In this document: positions 22,921 to 35,250 of the stretch, piece by piece
How the letters are laid out: each line of letters opens with the position of its first letter
How positions within the stretch are numbered: position 1 is the first letter of the stretch
Source: Perognathus longimembris pacificus
Taxonomy: Eukaryota > Chordata > Mammalia > Rodentia > Heteromyidae
Length of the DNA stretch: 64,000 nucleotides
Reading direction: 5' to 3'
NCBI RefSeq assembly: GCF_023159225.1
Contig: NC_063188.1
Coordinates: forward strand, 16,885,086-16,949,085
The notes under the pieces: model-generated
The model's input: only the letters and a program-made list of their open reading frames with translations
Database searches by the model: none
Told to the model about the DNA's origin: nothing
Position numbers and translations under genes: made by a program

Positions 22921-25822
22921 TGTGGTCATAAATCTATATGGTTAAAAGCACATAAGCATTGCACTTTTTATGTTTCTCCCCTAAAAGTATCCTTCTTTGG
23001 TCTCATTTTGTGACAATGCCTAGAATCCTGTCCTGGTAAATTTCAGATCTAGCTTCCACATATGAGAGAGAACATGTACTGTAGTATTTCTCTCTGAGTT
23101 TGGCTTATCTCACTTAACATGATTTGTTCTAGTTCCATCCATTTCCCTACAAATGTCATATTATTCTTTCTAATGGCTGTGTAAAATTCCATTGTGTATA
23201 GGTACTAGATTTGGGGGATCCACTCATCTATTGTAGGACATCTGGTCTGTTGCCATAACTTACTTATTGTGAATAGTGCAGCAATGAACATGGACGTGCA
23301 AGTGTCTTTACAGCATCCTGGCTTGTGATGTTCTGGGTAGATGCCCAGCAGTAATATGCCTGGAAGATCTGTTAGGTTTTATAAGGAATCTCCATACTGC
23401 TATCCAGAGTGGTTGTACTAGTTTTCATTCCCACCAACGGTGCAATATGGCTCCTTTTTCCCCATATTCCAACCAACACTAGTTGTTCAAATTCAAGATG
23501 TTGGCCAGTATGACTGGGGTGAGAAGAATCTCAAAGTTGTTCTGATTTGCATTTCCTTTACGGCCAAAGATGTTAAGCATTTCTTCATTTCTTTGCCATT
23601 CTTACCTCTTCTGCCAAGAAGTCTCTCCTTAGCTCCTTGGCCCACAAAACTTTCTGAGGGGTTATTTCCTTGAACTGCTCGAATATGTTATATATTAGGT
23701 CTTTGTCACATATATTGCTGGTGAAGATCTTCCCTGAGTATGTTGGCTGTCTTTCTAGTTTAGTAACTATGTCCTTAGCCATACAGAAACCTTTAAAATG
23801 TAATCCCATTTGTCAAGTCTTTCTCCTATCTGCTGTGTCCCATGGGACTCTATTCAAATAGTTTCTTCCTATGCCTATAAATTCTAGTGTTTCTCCTATT
23901 CTCTCTTGCAGTAATTTCATAGTTTCAAGTTTGATAGAGGTCTTTGAGTCACTTTTGATCCACTTTGACTTGATATTTGTGCATGGTGACAAGCAGGGAT
24001 CCACTTTTAGCTTTCTGCATATGGGTGTCCAGTTTTCCCAACACCAATTATTAAAGAGGCTATCTTTTATCCACCATATATGTTTGGCTCCCTTAGCAAA
24101 TATCAGATAACTGTAAAGTATATGGTTTTATTTCTAGATCTCCTAGTCTGTTCCATTGATCTTTGGGTCTATTTGTGTGCCAATACCAAGCTGTTACTGT
24201 AGCTCTGAAGTAGAGCTTGAGATCTCGGGTTGTGATACCTCCAGCATTGCTTCTTTTCCCTAGGATTGCCTTGGCCATTCAAGGTCTTTTGCTGTTCCAT
24301 ATGAATTTTGGGGTTGTGTTTTTTTTTCTATCTCAGTAAAGAAGGTCATTGGGATTTTGATGGGATCACTTTAAATTTGTAGATAATTTTTGGCAGTATG
24401 GCCATTTTCACAATACTAATTCTACCTGTCCATGAACATGGATGCTATTTCTATTTATTGATGTTCTCTTGGATTTCTTTCTCCAAATTTATATGGTTTT
24501 TTTTTCTATAAAAGTCTTTTGCTTCTTTGGTAAATCCAATGAGGATCTGGGCTCTTCCTTGATGGAAGACTCCAATTACGTCCTCAATCTCATTGTGTGT
24601 TATGGGCCTGTTTAAATGGTTTATATCTTCTTGGTTCCACTTAGGAAGTTCATCTCTAGAAATTTATCTATTTCTACTAGATGTTCCATCTTATTTGAAT
24701 ATAGATTTTGACAGTAGACCTTAATAATCTTTGGATTTCTTGGATGTTTGTTGTAATGTTTCCTTTGACATCTCAAAATATGTTTATTTTAGTCTCTTCA
24801 TCAATTTAGCTAGTGGTCTGTCAATTTTATTGACTTAACAAAAACAGCTTTTTGTTTTGTTGATTTTAAGTATAGTTTTTTAGTCTATGGTTCACTAATT
24901 TCTGCCCTAATCTTTATTCTCTCACACAACATGGTAGTTTGTGGTTTGGTTTGTTACTATTCTTCTAGCAGTTTTAGTTGCATCATGAGGTTATTTATTT
25001 GCACTGTCTGTTTTCTTTATGCACATACTTAGAGCTATGAACTTTCCTCTCAACACTGCTTTTTCTGTATCCCAGAGGTTCTGGTATAATGTGTTTTCAT
25101 TTTCATTTAATGGTAAGAACTTTCTGACTTTCTATTTTTTTCTCCAGTGACTCATTTGTTATTCAGCAGTGTGTTGTTCAGTGTTCATGTGTTTGTTTTC
25201 TGCAATATGTTTTGTTGTTGAGAACTAATTTAATTCCATTGTGATCAAGGAAGATACAAAGAGTTATTGCAATCCTTTTGTATTTGTTAGGCTTGTTTTG
25301 TGTACTAGGATATGATCAATTTTGGAGAATGTTCATGGGCTGCTGAAAAGAATGTGTATCATATGGTTGTTGGGTGCAATACTCTTTCAATGTCTGTTAA
25401 GTCCATTTGGGCTATGGTGTCATTTAATTCAGAGGCTTCTTTGCTGGTCTTTTGTTTGCTTGACCTGTCCTTTGGAGAGAGTAGAGTGTTAAAGTCTCCC
25501 ACTATTTTGATATTGGGGTCTATCATAATCTGTAAGCCTAAGAGGATTTGTTTAATGTAAGTGCTCCATTATTTTGTGAATAAATATTAACCAATGTGAA
25601 TTCCTCTTCATGGACTATTTTTCCTTTATTCATAGGTAACGCCATTCCTTGTCGCTTCATATTGACTTTAATGAGAAGTTTATCTTATCCAATAACAGTA
25701 TGGCTACTCCTACCTTCTTGCAGGATGCATTTGCATGAAAGATTTTTTTCCATCCCATCACTTGGAATTTGTATTCATCTGTGGAATGGGTTTCTTGGAG
25801 ACAGCAAATGGCTGAATTTTGT

Positions 25823-25828
<6 letters not shown>

Positions 25829-25890
<62 letters not shown>

Positions 25891-25893
25891 GAC

Positions 25894-25945
<52 letters not shown>
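25829..25945 (+). repeat. Compound (GT)n-(GA)n microsatellite
   Basis: GT units pass into GA, then GACA, then GA units, ending directly at the tail side of the antisense SINE 25946-26116. Confidence 0.95.
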
Positions 25946-25947
<2 letters not shown>

Positions 25948-26116
25948 CTGAGGCTTTAACTCAGGGCCTAGGCACTGTCCTGTCCCTGAGCTTCTTTTGC
26001 TCAAGGCTAGCACGCCACTTCTGGCTTTTTCTGTTTATGTGGTGATGAGGAATTGAACCCAGGGCATCATGCATGCTAGGCAAGCACTCTACCACTGAGC
26101 CTCATTCCCAGCCCAT
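25946..26116 (-). repeat. IDL-Geo SINE inserted in the L1 (antisense)
   Basis: Reverse-complement Geo ('ggctttaactcagggcctagg') and IDL ('gaggaattgaacccagggca', 'gcctcattcccagcccatct'). It interrupts the L1 sequence 'ctgaatttt...tatccaatctgc'. Confidence 0.85.
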
Positions 26117-26971
26117 CTTGTTCTTTTTTTTTTATCCAATCTGCTTCTCTATGTCTTTTGGTTGGGAAATTGAGCCTGTTGATGTTTAACATTGCTATGG
26201 AGAGATGTCATGTTTCCTGCCATTTTGTTCTTTTCCTATAGCTTGCTTCTTTCCTCTTCTTGTGTTTACTATACTCGTTTTCTAGTGATTTTTATTCAAT
26301 GCTTTGTTTCCTTGACTTTGATTATCTTCTTCAGATAGTATGCTTTCATTCAATAACCTTTGTAGTGCTGGATTAAAGTTCATGAATCCCTTCATTTTTT
26401 GTTTGCTGTCAAAGGTTTTCATTTAGCCATCAATTATACATATTAGCTATTCTGGGCTAGTTTGGGTAGGCAATTGTCATTCAGAGCTTGAATAATACCA
26501 CTCTAGGCTGTCCTTGCATTCAGAGTTTGTATGGAGAAATATGGAATAATTTTAATCTTCTTCTCATTGTAATAGAGTTCTCTCCTTGATTTTGCTGCAT
26601 TTAAAATTAATCCTTTGATTTTTTAAGTCCAGCAATTTCACAATGATGTGAGTAGAAATATTTCTTCTAAGTTCCTGTCTGCTAGGAGTTCTATATGTCT
26701 CTGTCAGGTGGGCAAGATTCTCTCTGTTGAGACTGAAGAAGTTTTCTATTATTATTCATTCCAGTGCCTTGAATTCTTCTCCTACATCTGTCCTGATTAT
26801 GCATAAAGTTTATATTTTGACCAAATTTGCCAATTCTTGAATTTCCCTTTAGATGTCCTGTTTTTTAGTTCCTCTGCTTTATCTTCAACTTTTCATACCC
26901 TGTTTTCTACTTAATTTATTCTACTGTCTATACATTTCCTGGCCTTCATTGAGCTTCATTGATGTCAGATC

Positions 26972-27364
26972 TCATGTGTTTAACTCATTGTTGATTATGT
27001 CTCTCATTTTCTTCACTGAAGTAACATTTCCTTCATATCCTCTTATATGTCTTGCATGTTCTTTATCATTTCCTCCCCTGTACTCTTCTATTTCTTTTTG
27101 GATCTGCCCTTTTATTTCATCAGCCAATTCTCCCATCATTGCCTTAATGGTTCTTTTGTTCTCCCTCTCTTCTTCTTCACTATTATTAGAGTCCATCCCT
27201 GAGCTGTTGGTTTTTGATAGTGGTATGTTGTCTTGATTATTCATTAATTTTATGAGTTTTTGCTGTGATTTACACACCTGGGTGTAGAGTTTGTATAAGT
27301 CATTAAGATTAGTACTAGGTTCCATTGGTAATAGGCTGTGGTTGCCTGTTTTTCCTGTGTACAC
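26972..27364 (-). pseudogene. L1 ORF1 N-terminal remnant
   Basis: Open for 130 residues: an acidic/basic heptad-like stretch (ELADEIKGQIQKEIEEY...) and a SEEEERENKR cluster. This is the expected coiled-coil part of an L1 ORF1 protein. It stops before the RNA-binding domain, whose reverse complement is still visible near 26600-26720 in a broken frame. Confidence 0.65.
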
Positions 27365-27699
27365 TGTGCAGTTGTTGTCCCCCAGAGAGGCATGGGCAGG
27401 CTTTTGGGTCCAGCAGAGTGCTGTCTCTGCCAGTACTGTATCTAAGGATGTCTTCTAGAAGCTTTTTGTGCCAGGTTAGCCATGAACCATGGCACTGTAA
27501 ACTGTGGATGGCATTTGGTGGTAAAATGTTCAAGCAGGCTTCTGAGGCCAGCTAGGCATAGACTCTCAATATGATGGTATCCCATAAGGTAAAGGACAGA
27601 CTCGCTTTTGAGGGTCAGCTAGGTGAAGAACCCCACTATGGGTGGGGGCATCCCACACATGAATGCCCTAGCTGGCTCTTAGCAACCTCCAAATATATT

Positions 27700-27840
27700 T
27701 TAAGTGGGACATAGGATGGAGGCTCATGCCTGTAACCTCAGCTACTGAGGCATCAGAGATCTGAAGGCCAAGGTTCCATGTCCTTCCAGCAAGAAGGTCC
27801 AAGCGTCTCATCTCCAATGAACTATTGACTCATTTTCCCA
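27700..27840 (+). repeat. Diverged B1-like SINE head
   Basis: 'aggctcatgcctgtaacctcagctactgag' and 'agcaagaaggtccaagcgtctcatctccaatgaac' show the 7SL-like head. The right half is not convincing. It sits at the outer 5' border of the antisense L1. Confidence 0.6.
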
Positions 27841-28049
27841 CTGGAGTTGCAATCTGGGTGCTGGGGTGTTGGGAAGGTCTCTAAAGCTTACAGCCTCCTT
27901 CTCCTCCTTCAGGTCTGACCTCCAAATAAATAGTATTGATTGCTCACTATGTGCCATTAAGCAAACTAGTAATGAAAATACAGTAAGTCCTATAATAAAG
28001 GATATTTTAGGGCCATTTAGAAGCATTAATAGATGATATTGCCAATATT

Positions 28050-28425
28050 TCATATTTCAAAGAAGACTTCTAGATGGAAGAGGTAACATAAGGTGATCAA
28101 ATCTTAAAGAATGATAATTTTGAAAGAGGGACACTCGAGTTCTGGACAAAGGAAATAGTAAAGGTTAAGGCTCTGTAGTGTGAAAGCCATGATATATTTA
28201 GAATTTCAGTGTTACTGTATATCTCTGTTCTGTATCCATAAAATATGACTGACAAGGTAGCAAGGCCTCAGATTTTAAGAAACATTTTATGCCTCCTCAG
28301 GAGTCCCTGAAGGGTTTAAACAGAGCAGTGACCACAGAAAACAAAAACCCAATGATATAGGTTAATATCCTTTCATACATAGCTGGTAAAAGATATCAAC
28401 AAACAGTAATTTTTTTGTTTGTTTT
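28050..28425. other. Intronic stretch, nothing recognised
   Basis: No repeat family or exon recognised between the L1/B1 region and the short exon at 28433. Confidence 0.4.
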
Positions 28426-28432
28426 TCTAAAG

Positions 28433-28475
28433 TACGTGAAAGACTTAACAGGGCTCCTCCTGCAAGTTCACATGA
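28433..28475 (+). CDS. FSIP2-like exon 10
   Basis: The acceptor is 'gtttttctaaag' and the donor 'gtaagt'. The exon is 43 bases. Joined to exon 8 (phase 1) it reads V-RERLNRAPPASSHE and ends in phase 2, which fits exon 11. The alternative phase 0 is also open, so the frame choice rests on exons 8, 11 and 12 agreeing. Confidence 0.55.
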
Positions 28476-29621
28476 GTAAGTATTCATGAAAATGGATATA
28501 ATGTTATTTTAGTAATTACATAAAGAAGATGCTTGAAGGATGATATAGCTCATCTCTTCATTCATATAATTCTACTTGTACATAGTGAAACTCATATGTT
28601 TCCTAACCTCTTGGAACTAAGCTGAAAGTGTAAAGTAGGCAGTTTGCCTGCTGCTGGGGCTCCTTATTTCAAAAGGCTCAAATGTGGGCACATCACAGCT
28701 ATTGCATTCCCTTTGCTCTTTTTTTTCTAGTACCATCCCAAAGTACAGGTTCAATGAAATTAATCAAATATTATTATGAACCCAGACAATCAAAATAAGA
28801 AGGAAAAAAGTGTGATAAGATAGTGGCAAGGATAAGCAATTGCAACAATTAAGCTTTGCAGTTTGCCAATGAGGATTTTTTTTATTATTGGGATAAGCCT
28901 TTTCTCAGTTGGTTAACTTCATTCTCATGTCTACTTTTTGCTTTTCTCTAACGTATGCCATTAGAATAGGACCAGATAGCATCAAATATACAGGAATTAC
29001 TAGATTCCACTTGCTGCCCATGGTATGAAGTAGAGAAGAAAATAAATCTTGAATTACAGAAGAGCTATAAGAAAATTGGATTACAGAAGGACGTGGGCCT
29101 AAGAAACTAGGTGTCAGGGAAATAAAATAAATGAACTCAAGGATAAAAACTATGTCCTTGACATCACCAGTCATGTTCCAGGTCACATATTACAAAAAGA
29201 TATTCATCTGAGGATAGGTTGTTGCCACCTAACCCTGTTACTAAGCTGAAACTTCTAAGATTTTTTCTACAAAGAGTTAGGTTATAATTTCTCACTCTGG
29301 CTGCATTTCTCAAAATTGAATTGTAGGCCTTTGAAGAAAAAGAAAATTCAATTACAAGGTGTTCTGAGTTAAAGTAAAGATGGTTTGTCATTGTCTTCCT
29401 TTAAGATGGTCGGATGAATAGAAGCAGGATCCATGTTGGCAGGAAAACATTAAAATAAAACAGATTTGTAGTCTTAGGCCTTATTTCTTAAACTTTTTAG
29501 TCTATAATTTACATGGTTGTATTGTTCTCTTCTTAGCTACAGTTCAGTAAGATGTAGATTTGCTTCTGAGTAGCAGGTGACAATAGTTCTGATTAGAACA
29601 TAGAATAGAATATCATGATAG

Positions 29622-29828
29622 GGCTAGGGATATGGCCTAGTGGCAAGAGTGCTTGCCTCGTATAGATGAAGCCCTGGGTTCGATTCCCCAGCACCATATA
29701 TGCAGAAAATGGCCAGAAGTGGCGCTGTGGCTCAAGTGGTAGAGTGCTAGCCTTGAGCAAAAAGAAGCCAGGGACAGTGCTCAGGCCCTGAGACCAAACT
29801 CCAGGACTGGCAGAAAAAAAAAAAAAAG
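29622..29828 (+). repeat. IDL-Geo SINE (sense) with TSD
   Basis: A complete dimer between two copies of 'agaatatcatgata' (about 29607 and 29826). Confidence 0.92.
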
Positions 29829-30320
29829 AATATCATGATAGCTAGGAAAGAGTTAAACCTAATTTGATATCAAATATAATTTTTAAAACCATAATTATAA
29901 TCCACAATTATCAAGTTATTATCTATAGAATAGCATCTCCCACTGTGAAGGGTGTCCAGGAGTTTTTAGTAAGTGAAATGATTGAATTAATCATAAAGCC
30001 CTGAACAAATAGAGAAGGCAGAAGGGACAGCTTATCCTCACATTCTCCCATTCATCTCTATATCTCTCCTTCCTTCCATCTCAATGCTCTTCTCATTCAC
30101 TACAAAATAAACATGAAAAAGGTGAATCAAGATGTAACCATACATGCTGGCTCTCATTCCTTTACTTACAGCACTGAAGACACTGAGGCAGGAGAACTGC
30201 AATCTCCAGGACTGCCTGAGCTACATAGAGAGACTATGTTCAGACAGAGGTAGAAAGCCAGAGAGGGGGAGAGGAGGCATTCTAATTTTGGAGAAAGTTC
30301 CATAAATTATTAACTCCAGG

Positions 30321-30513
30321 GCTGGGAATATGTCCTAGTGGCAAGAGTGCTTGCCTCGTACACACGAAGCCCTGGGTTCAGTTCCCCAGCACCACATATA
30401 TAGAAAACAGCCAGAAGCGTTGCTATGGCTCAAGTGGCAGAGTGCTAGCCTTGAGCAAAAAGAAGCCAGGGACAGTGCTCAGGCCCTGAGTCCAAGGCCC
30501 AGGACTGGCAAAA
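30321..30513 (+). repeat. IDL-Geo SINE (sense) with TSD
   Basis: Flanked by 'aaattattaactcca' and 'aaattattaacacca'. Its tail lies only about 45 bases before the exon-11 acceptor. Confidence 0.9.
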
Positions 30514-30558
30514 AAATTATTAACACCAAGAGATAAAATTATTCTCTTCACTTTTCAG

Positions 30559-30595
30559 AGCTCATACATCCTACTGTCAAGATCACCAAGTCAAG
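30559..30595 (+). CDS. FSIP2-like exon 11
   Basis: A 37-base micro-exon between 'ttcacttttcag' and 'gtatgt', phase 2 in and 0 out, reading E-AHTSYCQDHQVK. It joins in frame to ITSEELHS at 35791, a strong family block. This is the main reason to accept it. Confidence 0.55.
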
Positions 30596-30901
30596 GTATG
30601 TATAATGAATTATACTAATAAGATAACATTAAGAATATTGTCTAATTACAGTAAAAAAATGGGAACTGATGAGCAAGCAATCAATCACCTATTAATATTA
30701 CTCAGTCTCCCTAAGCCTTTTGTTTTTCCTTGACTTTCAGTCATTGTTAAAACATGGTACTATTATCTATTAGAGCAAGGGGCTCCTGATAGTAAGTTTG
30801 GAAAATGTAGATCTGTCTATTGTCAGAAAAACGTCAAATACCAAATACTCACTTCATAATAGGAATCCATTAAGGGAAGACCAATTAAGAGTGAGTGTCC
30901 T

Positions 30902-31112
30902 GGGGCTGGGGACATGGCCTAGTGGCAAGAGTGCTTGTCTCGTATACATGAGGCCCTGGGTTCAATTCCCCAGCACCACATATACAGAAAATGGCCAGAA
31001 GTGGCGCTGTGCCTCAAGTGGTAGGGTGCTAGCCTTGAGCAAGAAGAAGCCAGGGACAGTGCTCAGGCCCTGAGTCCAAGCCCCAGGACTGGCAAAAAAA
31101 AAAAAAAAAAAA
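30902..31112 (+). repeat. IDL-Geo SINE (sense) with TSD
   Basis: A complete dimer. The flanks repeat 'aagagtgagtgtcct' (30887 and 31112 regions). Confidence 0.92.
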
Positions 31113-31187
31113 AGAGTGAGTGTCCTGCCTCTCATGCAATGTGGTTGGATGTCTCAATCTTACATCAAGTAAAAAGACTCTAAGGAA

Positions 31188-31410
31188 CAAGGTGCAAGTG
31201 GCTCATTCCTGTACTCCTAGCCACTCAGGAGGCTGAGATCTGAGAATCATGGTTTGCAACCAGCCCAGGAAGAGAAATCCAAGAGACTCTTATCTCCAAT
31301 CAACTACCAAAAAGATGGAAGTATCACTGTAGTTCACATGTAGAGTGCTAGCCTTGAGCAAAAACCTCAGGACATCACCCAGACCTTAGTTTAAACCACA
31401 ACCCTAAAAA
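31188..31410 (+). repeat. B1-Geo SINE (sense)
   Basis: 7SL-like head ('cctagccactcaggaggctg') and a diverged Geo half ('gtagttcacatgtagagtgctag'). Confidence 0.78.
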
Positions 31411-31659
31411 AAGACTCTAATATTGTCTATTCTATCAAAGGAAAAGACCTAGCCACCTAAGAGGTACCATTTGCGCTGGGCAAAGCTGAGTGCTAATTTA
31501 ATGGGCTCCAACTCTGGGGCTAGATAGCAACCATGTAGGAGAGGAGAGATGAGGGAGTATCATACACTCACACACATGCTCATCTAATTCTTAGACTATG
31601 TAACATAAACAAAGATATACTGGCACCAAAAGTTATTCCTGGCTTAATAATATAGTGAG

Positions 31660-32375
31660 TTAGGCATCAGTGATTTTTGCTTGAAATCCTAACTACTTGA
31701 AAAAAGTTTACGAGATCCCTTCTCAATACATAGCTTGGCATAGAGGCATGCTTCTGTCATCCTAGATTCATGGAATGCTGAGATAAGAAGTACCATGGTT
31801 CCAGATCAGTTAGAGTAGAAAAGTCCATGAGACTATCTCAACAAAAGAAGCTAGGCATAGGTAGTTCTCTCCTGTCCTCCCATCTACTATGGGAAGTGTA
31901 AGCACACAGATCACATCCAGGTACCTACCTGGGAAGGAAGCAAGACCCTGACTCAAAAAATTTTAATAACCAACACAAATCAAGGGCTACAGGTATGGCT
32001 GAGAAGTGAAAGCCTACCTAGCAAGCACAAGGCCAAGAATTCAAACCCTAACATTATAAAAAAACAACAACAAACAATAATATAGTAAGGCCAATTATGG
32101 TGACTAATGCCTATAATCCCAACTTTCTGGGAGGTTCTTATCAGGAGGATTGTAGTTCAAGACCAGCCCCATCTGCATCAATAAGCCATGCATGGTAGTT
32201 AGCACCTATGATCCCAGATATAAAGGAGAGTATAGGTAGGAGGATCATCTAATGCCAACCTCAGGCAAAAATGTGAACATCCATCTGATACTAAAGCAAA
32301 AACAGGTCTAGAGGTATAGCTCAAAAGGAAGAGTCTTGCCTAGTAAACAGGAGGCCCTGAATTCAAATCATACTA
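31660..32375 (+). repeat. Cluster of old tRNA- and 7SL-related SINE fragments
   Basis: Several diverged copies follow one another: B1-like pieces near 31735-31850 and 32090-32170, and ID-like monomers near 31985-32050 ('gggctacaggtatggctgag') and 32305-32370 ('ggtctagaggtatagctcaa'). They are too diverged for exact borders. Confidence 0.55.
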
Positions 32376-32461
32376 TTGCATATTTGTATTTAAATGTAAA
32401 AGAAGCTGGAAAAAGTCAGATTCTATCTGTAACATTTAATGTTGTTAAAAACATTAAATTA

Positions 32462-32732
32462 GCCAGCTGACAGTGGCTCACACCTATAATCCTAGCTACT
32501 CAGGAGGCTGAGATCTGAGGATCATGGTTAAAAGTCATCCCAGGCAGGAAAGTCTGTGAGACTCATACCCCAATTAAGCTCCAAAAAGCTGGAAATGGAG
32601 CTGTGGCTCAAGTGGTAGAGTGCTAGACTTGAGCAAAAGAGCACAAGGATATCACTTAAGCCCTCAGTTCAAGCCCCAGGAATTTGCATGTGCACACACA
32701 CATGTACACACACACACACACACACACACACG
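32462..32732 (+). repeat. B1-Geo SINE followed by (CA)n
   Basis: Complete sense B1-Geo (32462-32690) whose 3' end passes into (CA)n at 32692-32731. This is another microsatellite rooted at a SINE tail. Confidence 0.82.
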
Positions 32733-33078
32733 AAAAACATTAAGCTATGAATATATATACATGTATATATGTATTAAAATAGCAGTATTATGTACATGTA
32801 TGAAAATAACATAATGAAACACATTAATAACTATTTCATCTGAAAGAGTAGTAAAGAAGGTAATTTTGATCAAAGCATAATGTATGTATGCCTGTTTTAT
32901 ATATTAAGATTGGAAATGCTCCATCTTGGTGATCCTAAAGTAATACTAAAGGTTTGTACACATATAATCTCTGATAACAAAAATGCATATTAAAATACAG
33001 TGGAATGAATTTAGATCAAGAAAGCGAGTAGCTTCCCTATTAATAGGTATAGATGACTATTAGAAGTATTTGATTTAG

Positions 33079-34014
33079 TAAACTGGTTCAGCCACTCTGG
33101 CAAGCAGTATGGAGATTCCTCAGAAGGCTCAATATAGAACTCCCCTAGGACCCAGCAGCCCCACTTTTGGGTATCTATCCAAAAGCCCACAAACAAAATC
33201 ACAGTAATGCCACCAGCACAACAATGTTCATCGCAGCACAATTTGTCATAGCGAGAATCTGGAACCAACCCAGATGCCCCTCCATAGACGAATGGATCAG
33301 GAAAATGTGGTACATATACACAATGGAATTTTATGCCTCTATCAGAAAGAATGACATTGTTCCATTTGTAAGGAAATGGAAGGACTTGGAAAATGTTATA
33401 CTAAGTGAAGTGAGCCAGACCCAAAGAAACATGGACTCTATGGCCTCCCTTATTGGGAATAATTAGTACAGGTTTAGGCAAGCCATAGCAGAGCATCACA
33501 AGGCCCAATAGCTATACCCTTATGAACACATAAGATGATGCTAAGTGAAATGAACTCCATGTTATGGAAACAATTGTTATATCACAGTTGTAACTACTTT
33601 CAACGTCCTATGTGTATGTGTAGTTTCTATTATTGATGATGTTCTTGTATCACCTTCCTATGGTTGTACCTACACTATCTCTGTAATCTTATCTGAGTAT
33701 ATTGGAAACCGTGTTTACTGGTATTGGAAGTAGGAAATTCAAAGGGAATACCAAATTTGAGAGACACAGGGTAAAAAAAGAGAAACAACTACAAAAGCAA
33801 TACTTGCAAAACTGTTTGGTGTAAGTGAAGTGAACACCTCCGGGGGGGGGGGGGAGGAAAAGGGGGGAGGGAGGGGGGTATGAGGGACAAGGTAACAAAC
33901 AGTACAAGAAATGTATCCAATGCCTAACGTATGAAACTGTAACCTCTCTGTACATCAGTTTGATAATAAAAATTTGAAAAAAAAAGACAACTGAATGATG
34001 ACAAGAAAAAAAAA
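33079..34014 (+). mobile_element. Young 5'-truncated L1 with perfect 17-bp TSD
   Basis: The insertion lies between identical agaagtatttgatttag copies (33062-33078 and 34015-34031). It begins within the last part of ORF2 and has a 3'UTR with a G-rich run (33842-33880), the common family end ('gtacatcagtttgataataa') and a mixed A tail. Confidence 0.92.
33167..33466 (+). pseudogene. L1 ORF2 C-terminus (5'-truncated)
   Basis: About 99 residues are open up to a natural-looking end in SLIGNN. Conserved L1 ORF2 C-terminal landmarks are GIYPK, MFIAAQF, WNQPRCPSIDEWIRKMW and IYTMEFYASI. Endonuclease and reverse transcriptase domains are absent because of 5' truncation. The ATG is internal, not a real start. 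Confidence 0.88.
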
Positions 34015-34034
34015 AGAAGTATTTGATTTAGAAA

Positions 34035-35245
34035 ATGTTTACGTAAATGAGTATATTTTGACCACATGCTGTCATCCTAAGTATGTTTTTCAACTTTATT
34101 GCCATTTGCTAGTCTATATAAGAGGTATAAAAATAATGCAGAACAACTAGATAATGCAGAGAAAGAACTAGATAATGGTGGTGGTTGTATGATATTTTGA
34201 ATATATATATATGTATGCGTAATGTTGCTGAACTGCATTCTTTAAATGGTAAATATTATGTATTGTATATTTTATTACAATAAAATGCATTAAGGCCTAC
34301 AACTCCTTAATCAAGGGATCAAGAGAACTTTCTCTTAGTTTTAACTTTTCTTTGCATATTGGCCTAAATCTTAATACTCTGAGGGCTAACTCAGAAATAA
34401 TGGTGGTAGAAACAAGAGCCATTGTTCTGGTACACAAACACCAGGCTCCTGGCCTTTGCTGCCACATCATACAGAATAAGAGCACTATGGGAGGTAAGCA
34501 CTCTTGATATTGACTGTCTTGAGGACACGGCAGCTTAAAATCATACAGATAGTCAATAGAATTTTTATGTTCCAAATATATCTACAAGTGGAACTACATA
34601 AACGGGTGGAGATACATACCTAGGCCAATCTGGAATGTGGGCACAAATCATCCCTAAAGCAATGATCAATCGAGTTTAGTCCCTGGATTTCTACTCTGAG
34701 ACCAAACATGATCAACTTCCCTCTCCGTTTCAGCCTTTTGGGCATGTTAAGTCTAAGTTCTAGCTCTACCCTCTTTTTTTAACCTAATATTCCTTTACTT
34801 CCCTCTCCAAAGCAGTTTACACTAATAATGTTTTGTTAGCTCAAATTTTGTTCATTCCTCCTATGTCATCAGCACTAATTCTTGCCAATTAATCTTCAAC
34901 AATTATCTTTAATGTTTCACATATATAAACACAGATAGTCAGCAGAATGCAACAGGGTAAACCACAGAGCCCACAGGCTGACCTCTGCCACTGTGAGGCT
35001 TTATCATACGCCAGCTAAAACATGCTCCACAAAAGCACAGGAATGTTTAGACTATAAATTTGCTTTACAAAATAGTTCATTAGTGGCAATGTATTGTGTT
35101 GTTTTTTTAAGAACTATTGCCTGGATAATAAATAGAGTTTTACTTCTTTCCAAAGCATTTGTGTTACATAAACCTAAAATTGCTTACTTGATTTGTTTTT
35201 CTTTTTTTTTTTAACCTGAAGATAATAAATGCTAAGAATAAAACC
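34035..35245. other. Intronic stretch without recognised gene or repeat
   Basis: AT-rich, with a small (TA)n near 34202. No exon-like segment with the needed phase was seen. Confidence 0.4.
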
Positions 35246-35250
35246 TCCAG

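Larger units (their letters stand above)
22980..27660 (-). mobile_element. Antisense L1, most of an element with an internal deletion
   Basis: From left to right the + strand gives the reverse complement of the L1 3' region, ORF2, ORF1 and a possible 5'UTR. Landmarks are 'ccattgatctttgggtctat', 'caatactaattctacctgtcc', 'gttaaagtctcccactat', 'gaggcttctttgctggtc', 'ggtttcttggagacagc' and 'aacattgctatgg'. An ORF1-like start lies at 27364 on the - strand. About 1 kb of mid ORF2 is missing near 24540. It has many frame breaks, so it is inactive. It carries a later antisense SINE and a microsatellite at 25.8-26.1 kb. Confidence 0.88.

Noticed and set aside
25596..26045. 149-residue ORF
   Set aside because: It combines reverse L1, a GT/GA array and an antisense SINE; no coherent protein.
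26972..27364. Host gene encoding an acidic coiled-coil protein on the - strand
   Set aside because: Its position upstream of reverse ORF2 sequence and its texture fit L1 ORF1.
33167..33466. Independent gene of about 100 residues
   Set aside because: It is the C-terminus of L1 ORF2 in a 5'-truncated insertion.
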